Below, piece by piece: positions 53,415 through 62,925 of a stretch of DNA of 64,000 nucleotides. A program made the translations under genes and the position numbers. The stretch is from assembly GCF_024585265.1 (NCBI RefSeq), contig NZ_CP036533.1, positions 4,411,001 through 4,475,000 of the forward strand, read 5' to 3'. The DNA is from Bradyrhizobium sp. WBAH42 (GTDB lineage Bacteria > Pseudomonadota > Alphaproteobacteria > Rhizobiales > Xanthobacteraceae). How positions within the stretch are numbered: position 1 is the stretch's first letter; every line of letters begins with the position of its first letter. Below the pieces are notes generated by a model. The model was not told where the DNA came from. It was given only the letters and a program-made list of their open reading frames with translations, and ran no database searches.

Positions 53415-55963
53415 GCGAGACGGAACGCCGCAGTTCGGCCGGCCTGAGCGAAACCGAGGCCCGGGCGAAGCTCGCGGCAGACGGCCCCAACGAATTGCCT
53501 CGGCCGGAACGACGCAGTCCCCTGCGCATCGTGGTGGAAGTGCTGCGCGAGCCGATGCTCCTGCTGCTGCTTTGCGGCGGGCTCATCTATCTCGTGCTCG
53601 GCGATCTCAAGGAGGCGCTGATCCTGCTGGCGTTCGGGGCGATGTCCATCGTGATCACGGTGGTGCAGGAGACCCGGACCGAGCGCGTGCTGGAAGCCTT
53701 GCGTGACCTGACCAGCCCGCGGGCGCTGGTGGTGCGCGACGGGGTGCGCCGGCGAATTGCCGGCCGCGAGGTCGTGCTGGGCGACCTTCTCGTCCTCGGT
53801 GAAGGCGATCGCGTCCCCGCCGACGCCGCGCTCGTCGAGGCGCGGGACCTGCAGATCGACGAGTCCCTGCTGACCGGCGAGTCGATGCCCGTCCGCAAGA
53901 AGACGGCCGACAAGGTCACCGAGGCCGGTCACCGGCCCGGCGGCGAGGATCAGCCATTCGTGTATTCCGGTTCGCTCGTCGTGCGCGGCGAGGGGCTGGC
54001 GCTGGTCGAGGCCACCGGGCCGCGCAGCGAGATCGGGAAGATCGGGCTGTCGCTTCGCGGCCTGCAGGCCGAGCCGCCGCGGCTTCAGCAACAGACCGCA
54101 AGGCTGGTGCGGCTCTGCTTTCTCGGCGGCGCCATCATCAGCCTGGCCGCGATTGTGCTCTACGGCGTCTCGCGCGGCGACTGGCTGCAGGCGCTGCTCG
54201 CAGGCGTCGCCATCGGCATGTCGATGCTTCCGGAAGAATTTGGCGTCGTGCTCACGGTGTTCATGGCCATGGGCGCGTGGCGGATTTCGCAGGCCCGCGT
54301 CCTGACGCGGCGAGCCGCCGCCATCGAGGTCCTCGGCTCGGCGACAGTCCTGTGCACCGACAAGACCGGGACGCTGACGCAGAACCAGATGTCGGTCGCC
54401 GAGCTGCGGCTGCGCGACGGCGCGCGTCTGCGTGCGGAGGCGTCCGGTCCGGATCAGGTCGGGCCCGAATTCGCCGAGCTGGCGCGCTGCGGGGCGCTGG
54501 CAAGCTCTCCGGAGCCGTTCGATCCGATGGAGAAGGCGCTGCACGCGTTTGCGCGTGATGTCCTGCGGGACGGAGACGCGATGGATGGCGGGCGGACGCT
54601 GGTGCGTACCTATGGTCTGCGCCCCGAGCTGCTCGCCATGACCCAGGTTTGGCGGACATCCGCAGCGGCGGATCTCATCGCATGCGCCAAGGGCGCGCCG
54701 GAAGCGATTGCGCGGCTGTGCAGGCTGAACGAGGCCGATCGGGAGGCCGTGCAAGCTGCCGTCGGGGCCATGGCGAAGGACGGGCTTCGCGTGCTGGGGA
54801 TGGCGGTTGCCGCGTGTGATGACACTTCCCTGCCGGCATCCCAGGAGGCTTTCGTATTTCGCCTCGTTGGCCTGGTCGGACTCGCGGATCCGTTGCGGCC
54901 TCACGTTCCGGAGGCGGTTCGCGAATGCCGTTCGGCCGGCATCCGCGTCGTCATGATCACGGGCGACTATCCGGCGACCGCTCTGGCGATTGCCGGGCAA
55001 GCCGGGCTCGACGTCAATGAGGTCGTGACCGGGGAGCAGATCATGCTCGCTGACGACACCGAGCTCGAGGCACTCGTCAGGAAGGTGAACGTCTTCGCGC
55101 GGGTTCTGCCGGAGCAGAAGCTGCGGATCGTGCAGGCGCTGAAGCGCGGCGGCGAGATCGTTGCGATGACGGGCGACGGCGTCAACGACGCGCCGTCGCT
55201 GAAGGCCGCCCATATCGGGATCGCGATGGGTGGCCGCGGCACCGACGTCGCCCGCGAGGCATCCTCGATCGTCCTGCTCGACGACGATTTCAGCTCCATC
55301 GTCGCATCCATCCGCCTCGGACGCCGGATCTACGACAATCTGCGCAAGGCCATGGCCTTCATCTTCGCGGTTCACGTGCCGATCGCGGGTCTTGCGCTGC
55401 TTCCCCTGGTGTTTGGGCTGCCGCTGGTGCTCGGCCCGGTTCACATCGCCTTTCTGGAGCTGATCATCGATCCCGTCTGCTCGCTGGTGTTCGAAGCCGA
55501 GCGCGAGGAGCGCGACGTCATGAAGCGTCCGCCGCGGCGTGCCGATGCGGAGCTGTTCTCGTGGCCCCTGATCGCCTGGAGCGTCCTGCAGGGCGCGGTG
55601 GCCTTCGCCTTGATCGCGGTGATCTTCGTCGCAGCGCTTCGTTCCGGGCTTCCGCCCGATGAGGCTCGCACCCTCGCATTCATTGCGCTCGTCGTCTGCG
55701 TCCTCGCGCTGGTGCTGGTCAATCGATCCTTCAGCGCATCCTTCTTGTCTGCCTTCTTCCGTCCAAACGCGGTATTGCTCTGGATATTCCTCGCGATTGC
55801 GCTTGTCCTCGCCGCAGCCCTGTTCTGGCCGCCGGCCTCCGGTCTCTTTCGCTTCGGTCCGCTGCATCTTGACGATTTGATGATCACGCTCGGCGCTGGA
55901 CTATTGGTGCTCACGGCGCTCGAACTGCTGAAGCCGTTTTGGGGCCGGCGGTTACGATTCTAG
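53411..55963 (+). CDS. P2-type cation-translocating ATPase
   Basis: An 850-residue P-type ATPase with about ten helices. The phosphorylated Asp is Asp317 (CTDKTGTLTQNQM), the actuator motif is LTGESMP (154-160), and the hinge motif is MTGDGVNDAPSLKAAHIGIAMG (from about residue 584). The membrane cation site is GMSMLPEEFGVVLTV (269-283), with PEEF where calcium pumps have PEGL. It has no N-terminal metal-binding domain and no CPC motif, so it is not a heavy-metal pump; a Ca2+-like or other divalent/monovalent cation is likely. The start is GTG at 53411. The stop is followed by the promoter region of the TonB receptor. Confidence 0.92.
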   Translation: MSETERRSSAGLSETEARAKLAADGPNELPRPERRSPLRIVVEVLREPMLLLLLCGGLIYLVLGDLKEALILLAFGAMSIVITVVQETRTERVLEALRDLTSPRALVVRDGVRRRIAGREVVLGDLLVLGEGDRVPADAALVEARDLQIDESLLTGESMPVRKKTADKVTEAGHRPGGEDQPFVYSGSLVVRGEGLALVEATGPRSEIGKIGLSLRGLQAEPPRLQQQTARLVRLCFLGGAIISLAAIVLYGVSRGDWLQALLAGVAIGMSMLPEEFGVVLTVFMAMGAWRISQARVLTRRAAAIEVLGSATVLCTDKTGTLTQNQMSVAELRLRDGARLRAEASGPDQVGPEFAELARCGALASSPEPFDPMEKALHAFARDVLRDGDAMDGGRTLVRTYGLRPELLAMTQVWRTSAAADLIACAKGAPEAIARLCRLNEADREAVQAAVGAMAKDGLRVLGMAVAACDDTSLPASQEAFVFRLVGLVGLADPLRPHVPEAVRECRSAGIRVVMITGDYPATALAIAGQAGLDVNEVVTGEQIMLADDTELEALVRKVNVFARVLPEQKLRIVQALKRGGEIVAMTGDGVNDAPSLKAAHIGIAMGGRGTDVAREASSIVLLDDDFSSIVASIRLGRRIYDNLRKAMAFIFAVHVPIAGLALLPLVFGLPLVLGPVHIAFLELIIDPVCSLVFEAEREERDVMKRPPRRADAELFSWPLIAWSVLQGAVAFALIAVIFVAALRSGLPPDEARTLAFIALVVCVLALVLVNRSFSASFLSAFFRPNAVLLWIFLAIALVLAAALFWPPASGLFRFGPLHLDDLMITLGAGLLVLTALELLKPFWGRRLRF

Positions 55964-56150
55964 ATCGTGACGCGGCAGCCCGGCCATGCGCCGAGCGCGA
56001 CGAGTCGACGTCCGGAAATCATGCAGGCCGCGGAAGACGCGTGCGAGATGCCGACGTCATTTCATTAGAACGGATCCAGTCTACATAGATTCTACGACGC
56101 GAACGTCCGAAACACTTTGATTGTGCGCTCGGAGTCTCTGCATGGTCGTT

Positions 56151-56164
56151 CCCGAAAGTTCGGG
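56151..56164 (+). promoter_or_regulatory. Hairpin over the ribosome site of the TonB receptor gene
   Basis: CCCGAA (56151-56156) and TTCGGG (56159-56164) form a perfect 6 bp inverted repeat right before GGACTGGGA and the ATG at 56173, so folding could limit ribosome access. Further upstream, at about 56068-56098, TTAGAAC and TAGATTCTA lie near each other and may form an iron-control (Irr-like) operator; that is a weak guess. Confidence 0.4.
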
Positions 56165-56172
56165 GACTGGGA

Positions 56173-58479
56173 ATGCTGGAATTGGTGTTTGACGCACGCG
56201 CAACGAAGCGCGGGCGCGTGTCGATGTTGTGCGGTCTTGTCGCGCTTCCTTCCGCCATCGCCTTCGGCCAAAACGCGCAGGCTCAGAGCGCGAGCGGAGC
56301 ATCGGTTCTTCCTCCCGTCGTGGTCGAGCAAAGCCGCCCGAGCAAGCGCCAGGTCACCACACCGCGCAACTCGCGATCTGCGAGCGCGCGCCAGACGCGA
56401 TCGCGTGCGGCAGGACAGGCAGTCCAAGCAGCTTCCCAGCCGGCTGCCGCTGCAGCGGAACGCGGTACTGATCCGGTGAGGGGGTTCGTGCCCGTCGTCA
56501 GCTCGGCTGCGATGAAGTCCGACGTACCGATCCTGGAGACACCGCAATCCGTTTCCGTCGTCAGCCGCGACCAGCTCGATACGCGCTCGGTCACGACACT
56601 GGTCGAAGGATTGCAGTATGTCGCAGGTCTCGCCATCCAGCCCGGCGGCAAGGATCCGCGCTTCGACAACGTCTACATCCGCGGCTTCGACAACAACGGC
56701 TACGGCGCCTATCGCGACGGGCTTCGCGAGGTCGGCGACCCCGCCTTCTTGTCGCTGTTCCGCAACGAGCCCTACGGTTTCGAGCGCATCGACGTCATCA
56801 AGGGTCCGAGCTCCGTCATGTACGGGCAGGGGGCGCCGGGCGGTCTTGTCGACGTCATCAGCAAGCGCCCGCCCGACAAGGCCTTTGGCGAGATCGTCGG
56901 CCAGTTCGGCAATTACGATCGGTTTCAGGGGGCCTTCGATTTCGGCGGGCCCGCGACCAACGATGGGACGCTGCTCTATCGGTTGACCGGTGTGTTCCGG
57001 GATTCCGATGCGCAGATCGCCAATTTCTCGAATTTCGTGAAGGACAACCGGACCTATATCGCGCCCGCCGTGACCTGGAAGCCGACCAACGATACCACGC
57101 TGACCATCCTCGCCGACTACACGCACGATCTGACCGGCAACGCCTTTCCGCTGTCGATGGCGCATCTGAGCGGCGGTAAGGTCACCGGCATCACCGCACT
57201 GCCGCTGTTCCTCGGTGACCCCAGCTACAATAGGTTCGACCAGGAGCAGGAGCGCATCGGCTATCAGTTCGAGCACCGCTTCAACAACGATCTGATCTTC
57301 GAATCGAAGGCTCGCTACGGCCACACCGAGCTCGATTATCGCTATCTGACGTTCATCGGAACGCCGCTCGATACGGCCACGGTCTTTCCGCGTCGCGCGA
57401 TGCGCATCCAGGAGCAAGTCGATACCCTGTCGACCGACAACCACCTGATCAGCAAGTTCGGCACGGGGCCGCTTCAGCACACGGTGGTCTCCGGCGTCGA
57501 CTATCTGACGTTCAACATGACGGACCGGACCTATTCCGGAAATGCGCCGCCGCTCAGCAAGATCAATCCGGTCTACGACCAAGCCATCGCGGCTCCGACT
57601 GCGCTCGTCACCCCCTCGGCGAACCAGACAATCGATCAGGTCGGCGTCTATGTGCAGGACCAGATGAAGATCCAGAACTGGATCTTTACATTGGGCGGCC
57701 GCTACGATGTCTCCGAACAGAACACCTACGCCTTGGCGACCAACAAGACGACCGACACCAAGGACACGGCCTTCACCAAGCGCGGAGCGGTCTCGTACGT
57801 GTTCGATTCCGGAGTTGCGCCGTATTACAGCTATTCGGAATCGTTCCTGCCGACGCCGGGCACGGATTTTGCGGGAAATCCGTTCAAGCCGACGACGGCG
57901 CAGCAGCACGAGCTCGGCGTGAAGTACCAGCCGTCGCGGACCCTGCTGATGACGTTGGCGCTCTATGATTTGACGCGGCAAAACTCGCTCACGAGCGATC
58001 CATCGCATCTCGGCTTCTCGGTCCAGCTCGGCGAGGTGAATTCGCGCGGCATCGAGTTCGAGACGCTGGCGCAGATCATGCCCGGACTGAACCTCGTGGC
58101 CACCTACACCAACCAGGATGTGAAGGTGACGCAAACCACCACCGCCGCCGATCTCGGCAAGGTGCCGACACTGGTGGCCCGCCAGATGGCATCGGCCTAT
58201 CTCGACTACACGGTCCAGGGCGGGACATGGGACGGCTGGGGGTTGGGCGGCGGCGTCCGCTACAACGGGCCGACCTTCGCCGACACCACCAACACCATCT
58301 TCAACGAGGGCTACGTCGTGTTCGATGCGGGCCTGCATTATCGCCAGCCCAAGGGTGTCAACCTCGCGCTGAACGTAAAGAACATCGCCGATCGCGTCAC
58401 CGTTGCGTGCACCACGAATGGCGGTTGCCAATACACCAGCCCGCGCACCATCACGGGCACGGTCAGCTATCGCTGGTAA
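56173..58479 (+). CDS. TonB-dependent siderophore receptor
   Basis: Outer-membrane receptor for ferric siderophores, 768 residues. After a signal region (about residues 17-40, ending AQAQS) and a basic, Ala-rich linker, the plug domain has TPQSVSVVSRDQLDTRSVTTL and YIRGFDNNGYGAYRDGLRE, then VIKGPSSVMYGQGAPGGLVDVISKRPP, the TonB siderophore-receptor signature. The barrel has many aromatic strands and ends with the outer-membrane Trp (ITGTVSYRW). The linker is long but lacks the FecA-type signalling fold. The next gene is a PepSY membrane protein, which fits ferric-siderophore uptake and reduction. It is probably FhuA/FoxA-like. Confidence 0.94.
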   Translation: MLELVFDARATKRGRVSMLCGLVALPSAIAFGQNAQAQSASGASVLPPVVVEQSRPSKRQVTTPRNSRSASARQTRSRAAGQAVQAASQPAAAAAERGTDPVRGFVPVVSSAAMKSDVPILETPQSVSVVSRDQLDTRSVTTLVEGLQYVAGLAIQPGGKDPRFDNVYIRGFDNNGYGAYRDGLREVGDPAFLSLFRNEPYGFERIDVIKGPSSVMYGQGAPGGLVDVISKRPPDKAFGEIVGQFGNYDRFQGAFDFGGPATNDGTLLYRLTGVFRDSDAQIANFSNFVKDNRTYIAPAVTWKPTNDTTLTILADYTHDLTGNAFPLSMAHLSGGKVTGITALPLFLGDPSYNRFDQEQERIGYQFEHRFNNDLIFESKARYGHTELDYRYLTFIGTPLDTATVFPRRAMRIQEQVDTLSTDNHLISKFGTGPLQHTVVSGVDYLTFNMTDRTYSGNAPPLSKINPVYDQAIAAPTALVTPSANQTIDQVGVYVQDQMKIQNWIFTLGGRYDVSEQNTYALATNKTTDTKDTAFTKRGAVSYVFDSGVAPYYSYSESFLPTPGTDFAGNPFKPTTAQQHELGVKYQPSRTLLMTLALYDLTRQNSLTSDPSHLGFSVQLGEVNSRGIEFETLAQIMPGLNLVATYTNQDVKVTQTTTAADLGKVPTLVARQMASAYLDYTVQGGTWDGWGLGGGVRYNGPTFADTTNTIFNEGYVVFDAGLHYRQPKGVNLALNVKNIADRVTVACTTNGGCQYTSPRTITGTVSYRW

Positions 58480-58487
58480 GGATCGCC

Positions 58488-59630
58488 ATGGTTCAGGCCC
58501 GCACGATCCGGCTCTGGTCCCGCATTCACACCTGGACCTCGCTCGTGTGCATGCTGTTCCTGCTGATGCTGTGCGTGACGGGACTTCCGTTGGTCTTTCA
58601 CGACGAGATCGACGATCTGCTCGAGGACGAGATCTCGGCGCCCGCCATGCCGGAAGGAACGCCGCGTCTGTCGCTCGACCGGATGATCGCGGCGGCGCAA
58701 GCGCGTTTTCCCGGTCAGTATGTCCTGCTGCTCAATCTCAAGCAGACCGAGCCACTCGTGACTGTGGCCGTTTCTCCGACCGCTGTCCCGGCGCCGGGCA
58801 ACTTCCATCGCCTGACGTTCGATGCGCGAACGGCCGAAATGCTCGGCGAAGAAGCCCCGCATCAGGACGTCATGGATATCGTGCTGCGGATACACAAGGA
58901 CATGTTCACAGGGCTCCCCGGCGAGCTGTTTCTCGGGGCGATGGGACTCGTGTTCGCCGTGTCGATCATCTCCGGCATCGTTGTCTATTGGCCGTTCATG
59001 CGGCGGCTGGATTTCGGGACGATCCGTCGGCGGTCGTCGCCCCGGCTCAAATGGCTCGACACCCATAATCTCCTCGGCATCGTCACGTTGACGTGGACGT
59101 TGGTGGTCGGTCTCACCGGCATGATCAACACGCTGGCGACGCCGTTGTTCGACCTGTGGCGGGCGCAGCTCATCCCCGTCTTGCTGGCGCCTCATCTGGG
59201 CAAGCCCGAGGCTCCGATCCCTTCGGTTCAAGCCGCCGTCGAGCTTGTCCGCACCAGATTTCCGGATCGCCTCGTCACCTCGGTGACGATGCCGACCGCG
59301 GCGCGTTTCGGCAGCCCGCAGCACCTCGTGGTCTGGACCAAGGGAGCGACGCCCTTCACGGCGCGCATGCTTCAGCCGATGCTGGTCGATGCCAATGACG
59401 GCAAGACGATCGTGGCGCCCGAGGTGCCGTGGTATCTGAAGACGCTTCAGGTCTCGCGTCCGCTGCATTTCGGCGATTACGGCGGGCTTCCGTTGAAGAT
59501 CGTCTGGGCGGTTCTCGACATCATGACGATCATCGTTCTCGTCAGCGGAATCTATCTCTGGGCGGCAAGGCGAAAGCCGTCGGTCCGCAAGCCGCTGCGC
59601 ACAGAGCGGACCGCGGCAGTCGGTGTCTGA
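58488..59630 (+). CDS. PepSY-associated membrane protein (iron uptake)
   Basis: A 380-residue inner-membrane protein of the PepSY-TM family, often linked to ferric-siderophore reduction. The N-terminal RIHTWTSLVCMLFLLMLCVT (about residues 12-31), then HKDMFTGLPGELFLGAMGL and DTHNLLGIVTLTWTLVVGLTG carry the heme-ligand-like His residues. About four helices are seen. The ATG at 58488 is 8 bases after the receptor stop, with TAAGGAT as the ribosome site. The pair receptor-PepSY is a common iron-uptake unit. Reductase activity is inferred from the family. Confidence 0.88.
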   Translation: MVQARTIRLWSRIHTWTSLVCMLFLLMLCVTGLPLVFHDEIDDLLEDEISAPAMPEGTPRLSLDRMIAAAQARFPGQYVLLLNLKQTEPLVTVAVSPTAVPAPGNFHRLTFDARTAEMLGEEAPHQDVMDIVLRIHKDMFTGLPGELFLGAMGLVFAVSIISGIVVYWPFMRRLDFGTIRRRSSPRLKWLDTHNLLGIVTLTWTLVVGLTGMINTLATPLFDLWRAQLIPVLLAPHLGKPEAPIPSVQAAVELVRTRFPDRLVTSVTMPTAARFGSPQHLVVWTKGATPFTARMLQPMLVDANDGKTIVAPEVPWYLKTLQVSRPLHFGDYGGLPLKIVWAVLDIMTIIVLVSGIYLWAARRKPSVRKPLRTERTAAVGV

Positions 59631-59859
59631 TCCCATGCGTCGTTCCGTGTCCAAGGCGGACGTTCCGAACCTGGCCCGGCACTACAGAAGCGTGTGGGAC
59701 GTGTTCCGGGCGCCGCTCCTGGTCGGCTTGGTCTGCGCCGTGGGGCTCGGTCTGGCGCTCGTCGGAGATGGGATCTGGGACGGCCTTTCGTGGCTGGCTC
59801 TTTCGCTGCCGGTTGGGCTTGCGGCGTTCTACTGGCACCGCGCAGGCCGCCGGCGCTGA
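59623..59859 (+). CDS. Small membrane protein of the siderophore unit (78 residues)
   Basis: A 78-residue protein with two membrane helices (about residues 29-48 and 54-72) and a basic end (HRAGRRR). The GTG start at 59623 overlaps the PepSY stop; an ATG at 59635 gives 74 residues and is equally possible. It lies directly after the receptor-PepSY pair and may be a small partner. Unknown family. Confidence 0.55.
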   Translation: MSDPMRRSVSKADVPNLARHYRSVWDVFRAPLLVGLVCAVGLGLALVGDGIWDGLSWLALSLPVGLAAFYWHRAGRRR

Positions 59860-59882
59860 CGGAGAATCCGCCGAACCGACGG

Positions 59883-60377
59883 CTATCGGTGCTGCTCTTC
59901 CGGGGCGCCTTCGACCTCATGCGCCTCGTCCTTGCCGCCAAGCATGCGATGCAGCCGGCGCTCGAGGCGGTGGCCGATCGTCAGCAGGGCGAAGGCCAGC
60001 GCCAGGGCAACGACAACGATTTTCCACTGTCCGGCGCCGCAGACGATGCCGAGGCAGGCCGCAAGGAAAGTGCATGCGGCGCTGGTGAGGCCCCGAACGC
60101 GAAACCCCGTGCTTTGGTGCACGATGACGCCGGCGCCGAGAAAGCCGATGCCGGTGAGGATGCCCTGGATGACGCGGCTGGCGGCGTCGACGACCTTGGC
60201 GGGTTCGGCGAGCTGCAATGCGAGCAGAACCACGCTCGCGGTCGAGAGCCCGACGATGCCGAGCGTCTTCAGCCCGATCGGCTTGCCGTGCAGGTCGCGG
60301 TTGAGGCCGATCGCGCCGCCGGCGAGCGTGGCTGAGCCGAGGCGCAGCAGGATTTCTGGCCAATCGAGCTCGGTCAT
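59883..60377 (-). CDS. MgtC/SapB family membrane protein
   Basis: A 164-residue membrane protein of the MgtC/SapB family with four to five helices. The signature is LRLGSATLAGGAIGLNRDLHGKPIGLKT near the N-terminus and ILTGIGFLGAGVIVHQSTG (about residues 73-91). Members affect Mg2+ starvation growth and membrane potential. It lacks the C-terminal soluble ACT-like domain of Salmonella MgtC, as in short SapB forms. It converges on the siderophore unit. Confidence 0.9.
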   Translation of the reverse strand: MTELDWPEILLRLGSATLAGGAIGLNRDLHGKPIGLKTLGIVGLSTASVVLLALQLAEPAKVVDAASRVIQGILTGIGFLGAGVIVHQSTGFRVRGLTSAACTFLAACLGIVCGAGQWKIVVVALALAFALLTIGHRLERRLHRMLGGKDEAHEVEGAPEEQHR

Positions 60378-60387
60378 GGCGCCTCGC

Positions 60388-60969
60388 TCATGTCTTCGGC
60401 AGGCGGCCCATTAGATAGAACTCCTCGTTCGGCCGCATGCCCGTGAAATTCGCCAGCCGGTTCGACAGCGCGAAGAAGGCGGAGATCGCGGCGATGTCCC
60501 AGATGTCGTCGTCGCTGAAGCCGTGCGGCGCCAGCGCGGCGAAGTCATCCTCGGAAATCCGCTGCGCGTCGGCCGAGACCTTCATGGCGAAATCGAGCAT
60601 CGCCTTCTGCCGCGGCGTGATGTCGGCCTTGCGGTAGTTGATCGCGACCTGGTCGGCGATCAGCGGGTTCTTGGCGCGGATGCGCAGGATCGCGCCATGG
60701 GCGATCACGCAATATTGGCACTGGTTCGCCGCCGACGTCGCCACCACGATCATCTCGCGCTCGGCCTTGGTGAGGCCGCCGTCCTTTTCCATCAGCGCGT
60801 CGTGATAGGCGAAGAAGGCGCGGAACTCGTCGGGGCGGTAGGCCAGCGTCAGGAACACGTTCGGCACGAAGCCGCTCTTCTCCTGCACGGCGAGCAGGCG
60901 CGTGCGGATGTCGTCGGGCAGGGTGTCGAGGGCGGGTGCGGGAAAGCGTTGCGTGGCGGTCTTTGTCAT
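60388..60969 (-). CDS. AhpD-like carboxymuconolactone decarboxylase-fold peroxidase-related protein
   Basis: A 193-residue helical protein of the peroxidase-related/AhpD family. The CxxC active site with His is ANQCQYCVIAHGAILR (about residues 81-96), the AhpD-type thiol motif. The final LANFTGMRPNEEFYLMGR matches this subfamily. It likely reduces peroxides or acts on a small antioxidant thiol. An ATG two codons upstream is possible. It is 10 bp before the MgtC gene and probably co-transcribed. Confidence 0.88.
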   Translation of the reverse strand: MTKTATQRFPAPALDTLPDDIRTRLLAVQEKSGFVPNVFLTLAYRPDEFRAFFAYHDALMEKDGGLTKAEREMIVVATSAANQCQYCVIAHGAILRIRAKNPLIADQVAINYRKADITPRQKAMLDFAMKVSADAQRISEDDFAALAPHGFSDDDIWDIAAISAFFALSNRLANFTGMRPNEEFYLMGRLPKT

Positions 60970-61185
60970 GGGCATGGATCCGGCTTGGGGCGGGAACCAT
61001 AGTCGATGCAGGCGAGACGCTCCAGAGGCGTCGCAAGGTCTCATGCCCCGGACGCGGCGCAGCGCCTCTTCGGTGGTGCGCTGCTGAGCCGGGGCCCAGG
61101 TGCTTGACGGCGGTGATCGCGGCGGGGTCCCGGCTCAGCGCAGCAGCGTTGCACGCCGCGGCGCGTCCGGGACAGGCGAGATGCG

Positions 61186-62925
61186 CTATCGCAGCGGCTT
61201 CTTCAGCAGCGAGAAGCGGTCCGGGTCGAGGCCCATCGACGGCTGCAGCATCGGGGCTTCGACGCTGGACATCGTCTTCGCCGGTGGTGCGGAGAACACG
61301 GGGTCGTTCGGCACGTCGCGCTGTGAGGTGGCGCCGCGCCAGCGTTCCAGCACCGCACTGACGAAATGCATGTCGTGACCGGAGGTGACGGACGGTACGC
61401 TGGAGATGGTGGCCTCGCCGCGCGGCAATTGGTGCGGCGGCACCTCCTTGAAGCGCAAGCGGGTCGGCAGCGCGACGCCTTCGCCGAACGCCAGCACCTC
61501 GCGGGTGCCGAGCGACGGCACGAAGGAGAGCAGGTTCGCGGCGGCGTCCGACACCGCGGCGCGCAGCAGCGCCTGGTCGCGGTCGTTGGCGAGGCGCATC
61601 GTGAACAGCGTGTTGCACTGGGAGATGATGGTGGCGTCGAGCTCGGCGGGGCGCTGGGTGATGAGGCCGAGATAGACGCCGTATTTGCGGCCTTCCTTGG
61701 CGATGCGCGACACCGCCTTGCGGGTCGGGCCGAAGCCGATGTTGCGGTCGGCGGAGGCATAGCGGTGCGCCTCCTCGCAGACGAACAGCAGCGGCGAGAC
61801 GCCGTCGCTCCACAGCCCGAAGTCGAAGGCCATGCGGCAGAGCACGGACACGACGGAATCGATCACCTCGGCCGGGAAGCCGGCGAGCTGCATCACCGTC
61901 ATCGGCTTGCCGTTGGCGGGCAGGCGGAACAGATGGCTGATCACCTCGGCCATGGTGTCGCCGCCGACATTGGCGTTGTCGAACATGAAGGCGTAACGAG
62001 GGTCGTTGCGCACGGCCTCGATGCGCGAGATCAGCTTGTGATAGATGATGCGCGAGGAGCGGTTCTCGAGCTTGCCCATGCGCTCGTCGATCAGCGACAG
62101 CAGGTCGACCAGGCGATAAGGCACCGGCGTATCGACGGTGTAGCCGATCTGCTTGGGATCGATGCGCTTCAGGCCGATGCGGTCGGCGTTCTGGTACTGG
62201 GTATAGACGCCCTTGGCGAGCGGGATCACTTCGGCCAGGATGTCGAGCTCTTCCGGCACGCCGGCGCGGCCGCCGAACAGCACGTCGACGATTTCTTCGA
62301 AGTTGAAAAGCCAGAACGGCAGCTTCAGGTTCCGCGGGTTGAGCACCAGCGCGCGGTCGCCGAAGCAGCGGCCATATTCGTTGTGCACGTCGAGCAGGAA
62401 AATGCGCAGGTTCGGCCGCGCCTTCAGGATCTCGTTGAGCAGCAACGAGACGCCGGTCGATTTACCGACGCCGGTCGATCCGAGCACCGCAAAATGCTTG
62501 GACAGCATTTCCTCGACGTCGACATAGGCGATGACCGAGCGGTCCTGCTGGAGGAAGCCGACATTGATCTGGTCCGAGCCGGTCGGCGCGTAGATCGTGC
62601 GCAGCTCCTGGCTGGTGATCAGGTCGACGGCATCGCCGATGGTCGGATAATTGGTGACGCCGCGCTGGAATTTGGCCTTGTCCGCGGCATTGAGGATCTC
62701 GCCGAGCAGGTCGACCGAGGCGATCGCGATGTAATTGTCCGAGCCCGACAGGTTCTCGCAGGAGACCTCCGTGATCATCGCAACGATGACCGAACTGCTG
62801 CAACGGATGCTGACGAAGCGTCCGACGGTGGCCCGCACCTCCGAGATCGGCATCCGGCTTTCCGCCAGAAGCCCGACCCGGGCGAGCGATCCGCGAACCG
62901 AAATCACGCGTCCAAAGGATGTCAC
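61186..62925 (-). CDS. HerA-like ATP-binding protein (DUF87)
   Basis: A ~579-residue P-loop ATPase of the HerA/FtsK group. Walker A is GSTGVGKST (about residues 149-157), and Walker B is PLLFVCEEAHRYASA. The N-terminal beta-rich part (FGRVISVRGSLARVG) is the HerA-ATP synthase-like barrel. AKEGRKYGVYLGLITQRPAELD follows, with the conserved Gln-Arg. A start at a GTG (62925) is preferred, though a GTG 60 bp further up is open. In archaea HerA works with NurA nuclease; no nurA is next to it here. Confidence 0.85.
   Translation of the reverse strand: MTSFGRVISVRGSLARVGLLAESRMPISEVRATVGRFVSIRCSSSVIVAMITEVSCENLSGSDNYIAIASVDLLGEILNAADKAKFQRGVTNYPTIGDAVDLITSQELRTIYAPTGSDQINVGFLQQDRSVIAYVDVEEMLSKHFAVLGSTGVGKSTGVSLLLNEILKARPNLRIFLLDVHNEYGRCFGDRALVLNPRNLKLPFWLFNFEEIVDVLFGGRAGVPEELDILAEVIPLAKGVYTQYQNADRIGLKRIDPKQIGYTVDTPVPYRLVDLLSLIDERMGKLENRSSRIIYHKLISRIEAVRNDPRYAFMFDNANVGGDTMAEVISHLFRLPANGKPMTVMQLAGFPAEVIDSVVSVLCRMAFDFGLWSDGVSPLLFVCEEAHRYASADRNIGFGPTRKAVSRIAKEGRKYGVYLGLITQRPAELDATIISQCNTLFTMRLANDRDQALLRAAVSDAAANLLSFVPSLGTREVLAFGEGVALPTRLRFKEVPPHQLPRGEATISSVPSVTSGHDMHFVSAVLERWRGATSQRDVPNDPVFSAPPAKTMSSVEAPMLQPSMGLDPDRFSLLKKPLR

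Noticed and set aside
53222..55867. 881-codon minus-strand open frame over the ATPase
   Set aside because: Composition of Arg, His, Gln and Asp typical of an antisense shadow; the plus strand has all P-type ATPase motifs.
56092..58431. 779-codon minus-strand open frame over the TonB receptor
   Set aside because: Antisense shadow; no domain seen and the plus strand has a complete receptor.
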